DNA from: Owenia fusiformis
Taxonomy: Eukaryota > Annelida > Polychaeta > Sabellida > Oweniidae
Reading direction: 5' to 3'
DNA: 64,000 nt
NCBI GenBank assembly: GCA_903813345.2
Contig: CAIIXF020000004.1
Span: 2,561,525 to 2,625,524, forward strand
Shown here: piece after piece, positions 47,901 to 58,345 of the stretch
How positions within the stretch are numbered: position 1 is the stretch's first letter
Layout: each line of letters opens with the position of its first letter
Notes under the pieces: generated by a model
Told to the model about the DNA's origin: nothing
Databases searched by the model: none
What the model saw: the letters and a program-made list of their open reading frames with translations, nothing else
Position numbers and translations under genes: made by a program

Positions 47901-50900
47901 TATGAACACACGTTTCTCTTATACCAGTCATAAAAAAATCTAAAAATTTAACACATCGTCAATTTAATGGTCATCTTTTTAAAGGTAACAATATAATTTG
48001 AAATATATAGTAGCCCGGACAGAATTGTTCAATGGTCACTTTTTCTAATAAGATTGTCATAGGCCTATAGGGCCATGCTGCCACCGTTACAATCCTGATG
48101 TAATGTAGCAACTGACCATTCATCAAAAACATGAAGTCAACTCCCTCCAAGGAAATCAACTCTATTGAATTGTTCGGGGCTGTGTTCAAGAGGATGTGAA
48201 AAAGTGGCGGCCCAATGTGCGGGATGTGATGAGAGTAGGTCCTCAATCGTTTCAAGAGCGCCATATGCCAAACAGCCATCTCAGAGGCCATTGAGAAGAT
48301 GAGGAACAATTCACATGCATACCAAGGATGGGTTAAGAGGTGTGTGACTGGGAAAGACATTACAAACTGTGGCAGTATAACCCTATAGTTGCACAGGTTA
48401 AACGAACTAGGGTTGCTAATCCACTACGAGTAAAAATGGAATGGCCAAAAAACTCGTAAGTCCTGCGACCTTACCAATATACTGTACATCCAATGTACAA
48501 ACCTTTTTAAAAGTCAATTTTTAACAAAAGGTTATACTTGCAGTCATTACCCCATACCAAAGCAGCAGTCTACATGATTTAGTAGGCCCATGACATTTCT
48601 TAAATATTAACTTTCAATTGAACATTCAAACCACAAAACATGCCGCCATTTTTGAACAAATATGAGACAAAATGGTGAATTATGTATTCGCGTCACTCAT
48701 ACTATGAACGCCTATAATATCAATAAATTAAGAGATGTTCCTTAAATATTTTTTTTGTATGTCAGAATTTTACTCTAGTTTTCAAATATGTAATCAGAAA
48801 ATTAAAAAAGTTATTAAAGAAAAAGTGACCATTGAACAATTCTGTCCGGGCTACTATATATACTTTCATCTATATTGTTTTAGAAAACACATCAAACACT
48901 TGTTTTGTTCTTGGTATCATGTTTCCAGAGTGAAATGAAACATCTTTTCGAACCTCATTGGAACAAAAAGACATAAACACAACATGTTTAGGTCTCTTAA
49001 TATTGTAATTGTATAAAGGAAATTTTGGTTGATTTTTAAAAAAGAAGTATATCGTTATGGAAATAAAAGTTTTATCTTGATTTTTATCCATTTTGGGGGG
49101 ATTTTGTTTTAATTTTTTGAATATTTTTTCAAAATCAACCAAAAATTCCTTTGTATAACTATAATATTGAGAGGTCTAAAAACATGTTGTATATGCTATT
49201 TTGTTCAAACAAGGTTCGGAAAGACATTTTATTTCATTCTCAAGAATTGATAGAAAGCACGCCCGGTGATCGTGAATATGGGACGGAGGGGGGGAGCAGG
49301 CAATTTCTGCTAGGAAATTCAACAAATCTGGAAGATTTATTTTTTCAAGAAAAAGTTTACTATTGAATTGCTAAATGGATAGGCACACGGTATGGTAGAA
49401 TATGTTAGGTTTTCTGGGATTTTTTCTGAAACGATACGCATCTAAGGTATGAGATCTATTAAAAAAGGCGCAAGGCCATCAACAGGCACAAATCAACGTT
49501 TTTGCTATAAATCAAGCAACAATGGACTACACGACCTGTAATAGATACTTGAAAGTGATGTTATCATAACTAAATTAATGTCATTGCTGAATTTATAAAA
49601 TAAGTTTCCATATGTAAAATAAAAAATAATCGAAAATAATTAAAATGGGACGGAGGGGGGGAGGGGACGGAGGGGGGGAGTAATAATTCTATAAAGTGAA
49701 ACAACTTCACACGAATTCTTGTATTTGAAAAATGAACTCATTAACTTAGTAAGAAACTGGATGATATACCCCTGGAGACTGAAAAATGGGGACATTTGGA
49801 GTAAAAGGACTTAAAGTCGCGAAACATCTCTAATCATGTCTTATATACACATTGCTCCCCCCCTCCGTCCCCTCCCCCCCTCCGTCCCAAATTCATTATT
49901 TTCGATTATTTTTTATTTCACATATGGAAACTTATTTTATAAATTCAGCAATGACATTAATTTAGTTATGATAACATCACTTACAAGTATTTATTACAGG
50001 TCGTCCAGACCATTGTTGCTTGATTTATAGCAAAAACGTCGATTTGTGCCTGTTGATGGCCTTGCGCCTTTTTTAATAGATCTCATACCTTAGATGGGTA
50101 TCGTTTCAGAAAAAATCCCAGAAAACCTAACATATTCTACCATACCGTGCGCCTATCCATTTAGCAATTCAATAGTAAACTTTTTCTTGAAAAAATAAAT
50201 CTTCCAGATTTGTTGAATTTCCCAGCAGAAATTGCCTGCTCCCCCCTCCGTCCCATATTCACGATCACCGGGCGTGAGAAAGGAGCAAAAACAATTGCAC
50301 TAAATGAATGTTAACAAAAACAGTTATATAAAATTTTCTAAATAATTTTCGCATTAAATTGTTGTCAATCAGTCAACATTACATAAAATACTGTGTCTTT
50401 TACAGAATGTTTTCAATGATTGGTTTAAGAGAAAAACATTGTTGAATTCAGTTCTCCATATCGATACCACTCCTTTCATAGCGTCTTGGTTTCGTTGTGT
50501 TATAGCCTATTGATAACGTCTTGGTTGCCAAAGCAATGATTTTCCCACTCGATTATGTTAGCCCTTGGATGCATATTTTCGAAACTAATTCACTTTTCAG
50601 TGACCATGTGAGACGTTTAACATACGGTTAAAATTGTTGGCAAATCAATCTCCTTTTTAGATGAAAACTAAATTTCCTCTGGCTGAAATTCATCCATTTT
50701 GTTTTAAAGACGGACTATCAATTTAAGGCAACGGAAACATTTTAACTTGCTTTTAAATGCAAAGTGTCCATATCTGACGTCAACTCGGACATCCCTTTTA
50801 ATACTCAACTTTCTTCAAGTTTTTCAAAAGGATCAACAAGCTTGATTGAGTTCATTTCTTACGTCAGATACTCTATTCTCATACCAGGACAATCTATTAG

Positions 50901-53900
50901 TTTACAGAACTTGGTTTCCATCAGATCATTGTGGTTGCAATCATTCCCTCCATTAGATGGTGTTGGATTATCATATAATCGAGTTCGAACTCTATTACCA
51001 TTTCCACATGTTTTTGAACAATCTCCCCAAGTCGTCCAGACACCAAGGCCCATGGCTAGAAAATAACATTCCAGGACAATAAGCAACAACTTTGCACACA
51101 TCATTCATCGTTTTATATTTGATAGATATATTTACCAAAATACAACATTTATTCTGCTCACGATTTTTGCATATATTTACATTTTGCTATTTTTATATGT
51201 CTACTCGAGTAACTATTTGTAACATTCAGAGGACATCGACTTAAAGCGCAGCAGACTTCAGACAGTGTACTCTTGTTTTGAGTACATTGCCGTCAATAAC
51301 CTATTCCAGAGCATTTTGTATGAATACATCGAAAATTTGTAAATCTCAACATTTTTTTTTTTTTTTAAAGACTCCGTGTAATGTTTGAAATTTAAGTTTT
51401 TATCATTCATTTTCTATTTGTCACTAGGCCTACTTTAAAAGTTATTTTAGAGATATTTTGAAAAAAAAAGAAATTTTGAAAAAAAGTTGTCAGCTTTTCA
51501 TTTCTCAAATATTCAAATTTCCCGCCATTTTTCAAAAAAAGTTGAAATTTTTTAATCATCAAATATTCCACCATACATCTCAAAAAAGATTATATTTTTA
51601 GCACCTATGCAAAGATTGACACTATTTCAATAATAAAATACCATATCTAATATGCCACTTCAATGCTTTAGCAATTAGCATATCAAAAATATTTCGCAAC
51701 CTGATGACTCACTCAGGTGGCAAAACATGTTAATTCTATGTTAAGCTTTTCTAAATAATATGCTAAACTTCAAAAATAAATCAATGTTGATTGTCTAACC
51801 AGATTAAAAGGAAGAATACAATATGTTTTAGATATTATTGTACCATTGTTTTCTATGATAACTAAAATTTTGAAATGCATTTTTCGATGAATCATTTTCA
51901 TGGATTGATGAGTTCATTTCTCGCTTATTTATAAAGCGATTGAATATTTTGAATATTTTGTTCAAAATTGAATAGAATATTGAGCAAAACACTCAATCGG
52001 CCGGGCGCCTGCCGATGGATCGCAGCATATGTGATTGTGACCAAGGCATTAGTAATGCCTGGGTCACATATGCTCCGATCCATTGATCCGATTGAGTATT
52101 TTGTTCAAAATTGAATACAACATTGAGCAAAAAACTCAATCGGCCGGGCGCCGTAGTGAAAATCGGAGCAAATGTGACCAAGGCATTAGGCATTACCTAG
52201 TGATCTCTTACAAAGAGCTCGAGTTGTTTTTGTACAACTCATGCTGTCCCAGTCGCCAACATTTCTAGCATATGCGCAATTGTACTTTATGTCTGACCTT
52301 GGTTTACCATCAGCTTGCCACCACATCCGGCTTCTGAAAATAGAATAATTTATAACGCATAATTAACGAATTTGAAAGGACATATAAAGAGGTCAAAATT
52401 TTCACCACATGGCCTGACCTAGAACATTGAAACCCGGTGAAAAGGAAATTATGGTCCCCTGGGGATAATGGTCCCCTTTCTTAAAGGCCCTTACTGGCCC
52501 TGATTGTGGATACGATAATAAGGGAAAGAGTTGTATTTAGGTCACCATATAAATCAATGGAAAGTAGGACCATAATTTGATAGGACCTCCTACGTTTAAC
52601 ACCGACCAAGACTTTTCAAAAAATTATTTCAACCCCTTTTCGACTAAACCTCAGGCAATTTTTTGCCTCACCTTTTTAATTTGGCACGCCTAATACACAC
52701 TGTTCGTATTACACAAAAGCCATGATTATAAGAGATCTTATAAGGGAGGCAATAACCCAGATGCGAGTAGAAATAATCTTGATTTACGTCATTAAAAATT
52801 CAAAATTCAGTCAAAGTAATACCATATTTGAAATCTACATGTAAAATTATATCAAAAAATGTGGTTTTAAAAAGTGTTTATCAACTTTGAAAAATTAATT
52901 TTCTTTGAAAATGTGATTTCTAGCTCGGGGAGATTCTCCATAGACCCCATGCTATAAAACCACAAAAAATGAAATATCTTTTCTTTTAGTGGACAGATAA
53001 TATTTTGCTTTACTGGACGTATTTTCATTAGTATAAGTATCAGACACATAAGGGTTATATGAAAATTGAGCCACTTAAATTGATAATATTCAAGTTTAAG
53101 GGAACTGTCTTATATACCTGCCATGTTAATTGACCCGAATCAGCCACCTGGTGGTGAAACTGGTAACTACTTACTCGCATTTGGGTAATTACGTACCTCG
53201 GAAATTCTCCAGTGACTGGTACTTCACATGCATTTTTTGTAATATTATGTTGCCTCAGCATTTACAAGGACAACTAAAACACCACGGCCATTAAAGAATA
53301 AATTATTGCTAGATTCAAGCAAGAAATATTTTACTTCAATTATCTATATTTATCTATATATAACATATTGGAATTTTTTGTACTTTTCGTAGAAGCACAC
53401 ACATATGAACTATAGGTGTTCAATCATCAGTTTTCTTTCTTCAAACACTACACATCCTCCTAAGCAGGTATCCAGAATCCGTTCCCCCTTCTTCCCCCAA
53501 AAAGGAAAGAATATATTCTAGATTTTGAAGCCCTGTGATGGGAGGATGACATTACATAAAAAAAACATATTACATTCACTTAACCTTAAACGTGCTACTG
53601 GGTTTGACAACGCCGAGCACTTAAGGTATGGTGGTACTCAGGTCCAACAGGTAGTTAAGATCCTGCTTCAAAGCATTATTGATAATGAATTTATTCCTAA
53701 CAACTTTCAAATTGGTATACTATTGCCTCTTCTCAAATCTGGTATCCGGGAATCATTAGAAAAAGACAATTTTAGGGGGATTACCCTCATGTCTGTTCTT
53801 AGAAAGGTCTTTGCAATTGATAATATACTTCTGATCAGAAGCAAGCCAGTTATCTTAAGAAATATCCCCCAATTACAAGGGGCATCTCAATCTAATTGCT

Positions 53901-56900
53901 CATAGATCCATACATCCCTGATTGTACAAGAGACAGTAGCTCATAGTCTTGACAGAGGAAATAATGTATACTTGTCTACAATTAATATCCGTAAGGCTTT
54001 CGATACTGTGTGGCTTAACGGGCTTCTTTTTAAGTTATTTAACATTGCCATAAATGGTAAATTGTGGAGACTCCTTCGAGAATCTTACAAAAGTTACAAG
54101 TGCATGGTACGTGTGGATACACTCTCCGCTCCGTTCTGTGTACTTCAAGGAGTCCATCAGGGCGGAGGTCTATTCTATGTCAATGTACCAATTATATAAT
54201 TAATATATTATATAATCCTAGAATTGCAATCGTTCAAGTTGGGTGCATTAGATGGTGGGTTGGATATCACATGTCCAGTTTACGCCGATGATACATCACT
54301 ACTTACTACAAGCACGATATCTATGAATGGGTTATGCACTGCTAAATTTGGCATACAATCACAGCCGTAATTAAGTGGCGGTATGACATCCATCCTGATA
54401 AATGTAATGTGATGATTTTTGGAAATAACCACCACGCTGTACAGCCTATGTTTAAAATTTGCGACAAGCAGGTGACTATTGTACAAAATCAAACCCATGT
54501 AGGTATACCCTTATCATCTAGTGGGAGTGTTTCCGAATATGTCGAGAAGGCCGTTACGTCTGGTAAAGGAAATATTTCTCTCTACTTGGTCTGGGGAGTA
54601 CTTGTGGTGGACTCAATCCTCTACCGGCATCACCCCTTTATTGGACGCTGTCCTATCCCTACAATGCTAAACGGTAGTTCAATCATTTCTTATTCGAATA
54701 ATGATGTTGAATCAATCAGCCCACAGGCAGCCCACAGGCAGATCGGAAAACGCATTCAATGTCTTCCTAAATTTGCTGATAATGTATTTTCAACTGATCA
54801 ACTGGGCTGGATGGACATCGAGTATAAAATCGCCTTAGATAAATTAATGTTCTTCCTTATGCTGATAACACTACCAGTAAAAATATTTATAAGCAGGTCT
54901 TTCTTTATCGAGCTACGGAATTCTAATATAATGGTCACGGTGGTGCTGCGTCACCACTTAATACAATGTGGAATGTTTTAAGCAGATTCAATCTTTTAGA
55001 TGCTGCAACTAATATGATAAACACGGGTGTCTACTGTCTACCCATCAAAGGGAATATGGCGAAAATTAGTTTTAGGTAGGCTACGTCAAAGCCAAAATGC
55101 AACGTTTATGATTAAATGTGCTATAAAAAGTGCAACATATTTTTATGAGAGTGTAAAATGCTTTGCCCAGCCACTTAAATGGTGGGCACTCAGTTTCAAA
55201 TACCCTAGTGATTTAAAATATTGCAAATTAATGGTCAAGCTGCTAATGAATCAAACACTTAATGGAAATAAAAAATGGGGTGACAGAAAATGTAATATAT
55301 ATACTGGCGAAATAGAAACATTGGATCACTTTTTACGTTTCTGCAATTCCATAGATGCAGAAAGAGTTGCACTTCTCAATTTATTTAGAATTGGTTATGA
55401 TGACATTATATTTCAAACTTTCAAATCAGGCAATGATGAAGCAATGATTTTAAAAGCCAAAGCTGTATTCCTAATGTATGCAAAGCGTAATATGCTTATG
55501 CAAATTTGATTTTATGTAAACATGTTAATGCAAAATAAAAATTGTAAATGTACTCACAATATACACTTGTGGTAATAAAGGATACTATCAGTTATCACAC
55601 GTTTCAGCATGTGATACAGGAAATATTCCACGAAAGGTAATACTGTATCATCCACGAAAGCGAAGCCTGAGTGGTGATACATTGTTACCCGAGTGGAATA
55701 TTTCATGTATCACCTAAGCTGAAACGTGTGATGACGATTTTATCACATGTCTAGGAATTTTGAGGCATTTTGATTTGGTCAGTTTCGATTATTTTCAGTA
55801 CTCTGTACTCCTGGTAACTATTATAATTTTTGATTTCGCTTTGAAACAATATGACGTCATACCGTTGTATTCGTACTTTTTTGTGAAATAGTATGACGTC
55901 ATATTGTTTTCCTTAGCTTGAAGTGATATAATCAGTGTGACGTCACATCGTTGCTATTGACTCCGTAGTGATACAGCTCACCGTATCACATGAAAATTAG
56001 TCACGTGTCATGTGATACGGAATATACATCATCACAATTTGACCAATCAAAATGCGTAGACACTCCTAATCATGTGATAAAATACAATACAATGCAGGCT
56101 GTAATTAACACAAATCACATGAAGATTCTGACCAATAAAATATTAATTCCATAACATTACTTACCCAATTGCAGGGTCCCATGGGCTTCCATCCACCCAT
56201 CGCCAAATACATTCACTACCCTCATCTGTTGCACCAGTCCAGTAAAATTTTGACCTCCTCGATATTTCCGCCTTTAAAAAATTCTGAAATGAATATTAGT
56301 TTAGAAGCTAAAAAACATATCTTTGGAGTGACAAATTCCTTCAAACAAAACATGATTTCTTGAAGAGTCAATGTAAGCGGATGTAGCATGATTTATAATA
56401 GGTTTACATAATATTAAACATTGCCGGAAGAATTCAAATTTCCTTGTCGCATTCGGAAAAGAAAATTAATATTTTCAAAGTACGAATCATATTTTTACTT
56501 TTTACCTAGTTGTCGAGTTTATAATATGATAATGTTACTTTTTCAATCGTCCGAAATGATTTAAAAGGTGTGATTGTTTACATGTTATAATTTAATCCAT
56601 CGGTCCCACAGTCAGGCAATCCTCAGTTCTTACCATATGAAAATTGTTAGGTCCCAGGCTAAAGAAGTAATTTAATGCATTCAAAAGTGGAAAATTCCAA
56701 ATCACACGGATTGATTCCCTTCAATCATTCTTTAGTTTTAGCTCTTAAATATAAAGGGAAATAATCAGCGTAATAGTGGCTCAGTTTTTCGACATACAGT
56801 GTGTGGCCAAAAAACGCGTCCCCATTATATTATTTATTTCCATACTTTTTTGGAGATGGATGGACTTCCATAAAATGTTTGCAGGATAAGCAATAATCAA

Positions 56901-58345
56901 TTTTACAAATGCTTTAAAATTGAAATGAATAAATCGTTCAGGGTTTTTGAAAAGGGAAGGGCAAAAGACACCATGGGTCTTTACAAATAATTACAGATTT
57001 GAGGAACGAATTAAGTTTACAATGGTCATGCCTCAAATATCATTTCAAGATTGACTTTTTATACATCCAGCCACAGAAGCCTGATGTATGATGTATACAT
57101 AGTAATTTATATTTCCATAGAAATGAAAGAATCTGGAGTGTATTTAGACCGATAAGAAAGATTAGATGGACTGGTTCGGAACTGGAAAATCTGGATAAAT
57201 GATGTTATGTTATTTGTTTCGAATAACATTTTGAAATCTATAACTTTTCAAATGGACCCCTGATTTCTGCTCACCTTTAATACAGTACTCAAAAACGTAC
57301 CAATAGTGCTTTATTTATCCCACTTTTGTCAGGAACAATTGTTTAATTGTTTCATGCATACCCTGCCTATTCAAATCCATGGATTTTGAAAAAGGTAATA
57401 TCGAAATGAAAAAAATGTGGACGATTTATGGCCCACCCTGTACATAAAAAGGTCGCGTATAAACCAAATGACATCAATATGCACAATATTATGGTGGATT
57501 ATCTTATCAGTTCCCTATTCTTGACATTTTCAGCTTTCCATTGGTATGTTCTAACCTTAGAGCAAATACCGTCATTCTTCTATCGCGAGTGTGCTCAAAT
57601 CAATAAAGGTGTTTAGATGTCAGTATTAGCCAATATTTTGATCTTACCAATTCTGATATACTCTTTATGATCAGCATATCACCATCGTCTCCGAACTTCT
57701 GACAAAATGATCTCACTTGAGCCCATCTCATAAAAGATTCAGTAAAAGCATAGCACTTGCCATTAAACAAAACCCAGCAGTTTGTACACGCAGATGCTGA
57801 AAGATATATATCAGTTTAACAGTTTAAAGAATTATCGTAACTTGCTTTTAAATAACACCCAATGGTCTGTACACTGATATGTTGAAAGATATATATCAGT
57901 TACTGGTTAAAAGAAGTATCATAATTTGCTTTTAAATAACACCCAAATTTATACACGCAGATGCTGAAAGATATATATCAGTTTAAACAAGTATCATAAC
58001 TCGCTTTTATATACCCAGCGGTCTGTACACGCAGATATGCTGAAAGATATATATCAGTTTAAAAGAAGTATCATAACTTGCTTTTAAATAACACCCAACG
58101 GTCTGTACACGCAGATGCTGAAATAGCAGTTTAAAGAATTATCATACTTTGCTTTTAGATAGCACCCAACAGTTTATACACGCAGATGCTAAAATCTACC
58201 CTAGATATATATCAAGAATATTTAAAGAATAATTATAACTTGCTTTTAAGTAACACCCAAATGTCTCCTTACCTTGCCATGATAGGAGTATCAGTGTAAA
58301 TAAGAGCAATCGTATCAATGACATTGTAACATTGCTTGGCTGCAT
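44776..58345 (-). CDS. Gene B: secreted C-type lectin with TSP1 repeats (seven exons; 3' end not found)
   Basis: Exons in transcription order are 58345-58273, 57796-57648, 56283-56165, 52333-52197, 51055-50885, 47120-46947 and 44949-44776. Every junction is AG/GT and the phases join without a frameshift (1,0,2,1,1,1). The product starts with a hydrophobic signal peptide, followed by one CTLD of about 134 residues and then three TSP1 repeats of 57-58 residues, each on its own symmetric 1-1 exon. Such exons are typical of TSP1 shuffling. The protein is predicted to be secreted and to bind a ligand through the CTLD. The canonical EPN/QPD sugar motif is absent, so I do not infer a ligand. No stop codon follows the last TSP1 exon that I can see, so a terminal exon lies further left or was missed. 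Exon structure matches gene A exactly over exons 1-5. The gene model is inferred from sequence only; no transcript evidence is available. Confidence 0.8.
45030..45323. mobile_element. MITE related to 23836-24220
   Basis: Ends GTTACGTGG and CCGCGTAAC are inverted. The inner TATGGCATATTCAC and ACCATGAATATATGCCATA sequences are shared with the earlier copy. It lies in intron 6 of gene B. Confidence 0.6.
45566..46552 (+). pseudogene. Degraded mariner transposon
   Basis: Ends TACAGGGCGTATCAAACAAA and GATACACACTATA are partly inverted. A plus-strand stretch at 45812-45865 encodes A-P-D-L-N-C-C-D-F-F-F-W-S-Y-L, matching the mariner xPDLxPxDxFLWxxL signature around the third catalytic Asp. The rest is decayed. 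Confidence 0.65.
46947..47120 (-). CDS. Gene B exon 6: TSP1 repeat, type B
   Basis: 174 nt, phase 1-1, acceptor AATTTTAG|TCAATG and donor CCCTG|GTATGA. It encodes P-W-T-A-W-G-Q-C-S-T-T-C-G, then R-T-R-E-C-N-N-P, G-G-D-A-C and Q-E-C-P. All six TSP1 cysteines are present, with WxxW and CSxTCG motifs intact. N-R-T and N-A-T are possible N-glycosylation sites. Gene A has a near-identical exon at the left window edge. Confidence 0.87.
47121..47987. other. Intron 5 sequence of gene B
   Basis: The stretches 47121-47420 and 47690-47800 align with 95-510 of copy A; the remainder is private to B. A short GGATAT tandem is near 47880. No exon is seen. Confidence 0.45.
47988..48883. mobile_element. ~0.9-kb inverted-repeat element, probable Tc1/mariner remnant
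   Basis: ATAGTAGCCCGGACAGAATT..CACTTTTTCT at the left is inverted at 48815-48861. A plus-strand fragment at 48140-48195 (N-S-I-E-L-F-G-A-V-F-K-R) weakly resembles the NPIENLWxxLKR region of Tc1 transposases. The minus-strand frame at 47971-48360 has no known domain. Confidence 0.5.
49258..50276. mobile_element. 1.0-kb near-perfect palindromic element
   Basis: Arms of about 430 bp (49258-49690 and 49850-50276) are inverted copies beginning CACGCCCGGTGATCGTGAAT. The flanks are AGAAAG on both sides (6-bp TSD). GGGACGGAGGGGGG runs occur in both arms. The ~160-bp loop contains no gene. It sits in intron 5 of gene B and is absent from the matching part of copy A. Confidence 0.85.
50277..50884. other. 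Intron 5 sequence adjoining the TSP1-A exon (gene B)
   Basis: 50550-50884 aligns with 540-798 of copy A. No further exon is evident. Confidence 0.45.
50885..51055 (-). CDS. Gene B exon 5: TSP1 repeat, type A
   Basis: 171 nt, phase 1-1, acceptor TTTTCTAG|CCATGG and donor TCCTG|GTATGA. It carries the WxxW motif (W-T-T-W) used for C-mannosylation and CSxTCG (C-S-K-T-C-G), the O-fucosylation consensus, and ends N-G-G-N-D-C...F-C...D-C-P. The third canonical TSP1 Cys, after the R-x-R motif, is Tyr, leaving five Cys. The upstream open frame with hydrophobic residues is the polypyrimidine tract, not a signal peptide. Confidence 0.87.
51056..51934. other. Intron 4 sequence of gene B
   Basis: 51056-51190 matches 970-1100, 51210-51335 matches 2250-2368, and 51336-51934 matches 5366-5930 of copy A. 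The two large copy A insertions are cleanly absent. Confidence 0.6.
51935..52190. mobile_element. Two tandem copies of the same foldback MITE at the exon 4 donor (copy B)
   Basis: A left-truncated copy ends at about 52052 in GTGACCAAGGCATTAG, and a complete copy follows directly from TAATGCCTGGGTCAC to GTGACCAAGGCATTA. CAATCGGCCGGGCGC occurs in both. Confidence 0.65.
52197..52333 (-). CDS. Gene B exon 4: C-terminal part of the CTLD
   Basis: 137 nt between acceptor TTTTCAG|AAGCCG and donor CACTAG|GTAATG. It encodes W-W-Q-A-D-G, then Y-N-C-A-Y, G-D-W-D-S-M-S-C and R-A-L-C-K-R, the conserved last Cys residues and WND-like strand of a CTLD. The position of the Ca2+/sugar EPN or QPD motif reads G-K-P-R-S-D instead, so classic mannose or galactose binding is not supported. 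A foldback MITE begins about 9 nt after the donor. Confidence 0.87.
53525..55545 (+). pseudogene. Non-LTR retrotransposon reverse transcriptase remnant (copy B)
   Basis: This is the less damaged copy of the intron 3 LINE. The first frame (53525-53905) has A-T-G-F-D-N and F-Q-I-G-I-L-L-P-L-L-K-S-G. The next (53950-54199) has I-R-K-A-F-D-T-V-W and L-Q-G-V-H-Q-G-G. Y-A-D-D-T-S-L-L follows at ~54280, then a C-terminal domain with a C..H-F-x3-C motif (55027-55509). Internal stops and frameshifts separate the parts. Upstream endonuclease sequence is not visible, so it is 5'-truncated. Confidence 0.82.
55580..56078. mobile_element. ~500-bp palindrome-containing MITE (copy B only)
   Basis: Between AAAGGATA and AAATACAATAC, copy B has an extra ~500 bp. 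It includes inverted arms with TCACACGTTTCAGC and GCTGAAACGTGTGA (55590-55730), and TATCACA / CATGTGATA-type ends. Copy A lacks it. Exact ends are uncertain. Confidence 0.55.
56165..56283 (-). CDS. Gene B exon 3: central part of the CTLD
   Basis: 119 nt between acceptor ATTTCAG|AATTTT and donor ATTGG|GTAAGT. It encodes F-Y-W-T-G-A-T-D-E followed by the W-R-W-V-D-G-S motif, which is the WIGL/WxWxDG core of C-type lectin domains. Compared with gene A, one Leu is Ser and one Lys is Arg; both changes sit in the segment before the YWTG strand. Confidence 0.87.
56797..57440. mobile_element. Mariner/Tc1-type MITE (copy B)
   Basis: 644 bp flanked by TA on both sides, with inverted ends CAGTGTGTGGCC and GGCCCACCCTG. 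No coding capacity is seen. It lies in intron 2 of gene B. Confidence 0.6.
57648..57796 (-). CDS. Gene B exon 2: N-terminal part of the CTLD
   Basis: 149 nt between acceptor TTTCAG|CATCTG and donor AATTG|GTAAGA. It encodes the CTLD start: a Cys pair (CTNCW), the CY.F strand, W-A-x-x-R-S-F-C on helix 1 and the LIIKSI strand, followed by a Glu. It differs from gene A by three amino acids (Gln-Val for Pro-Ala near the helix, Ser for Thr near the end). Degenerate copies of its first ~45 nt and its acceptor are tandemly repeated just upstream in intron 1. Confidence 0.85.
57797..58262 (-). repeat. Minisatellite of degenerate exon 2 starts and splice acceptors (gene B)
   Basis: About six units of 70-80 bp fill most of intron 1. 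Several keep the full CACGCAGATGCTGAAAG string, which on the minus strand is the exon 2 acceptor plus its first codons. The array is uninterrupted here, unlike in gene A. Confidence 0.75.
58273..58345 (-). CDS. Gene B exon 1: start codon and signal peptide
   Basis: The exon encodes 24 codons plus one base. ATG is at 58345, with a second in-frame ATG seven codons later. From the second Met a hydrophobic stretch (SLIRLLLFTLILLSW) precedes the junction, and exon 2 supplies Ala-Ser-Ala-Cys, so signal peptidase cleavage near ASA|C is likely. The donor is AAG|GTAAGG. Only two silent differences separate it from gene A exon 1. Confidence 0.75.
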
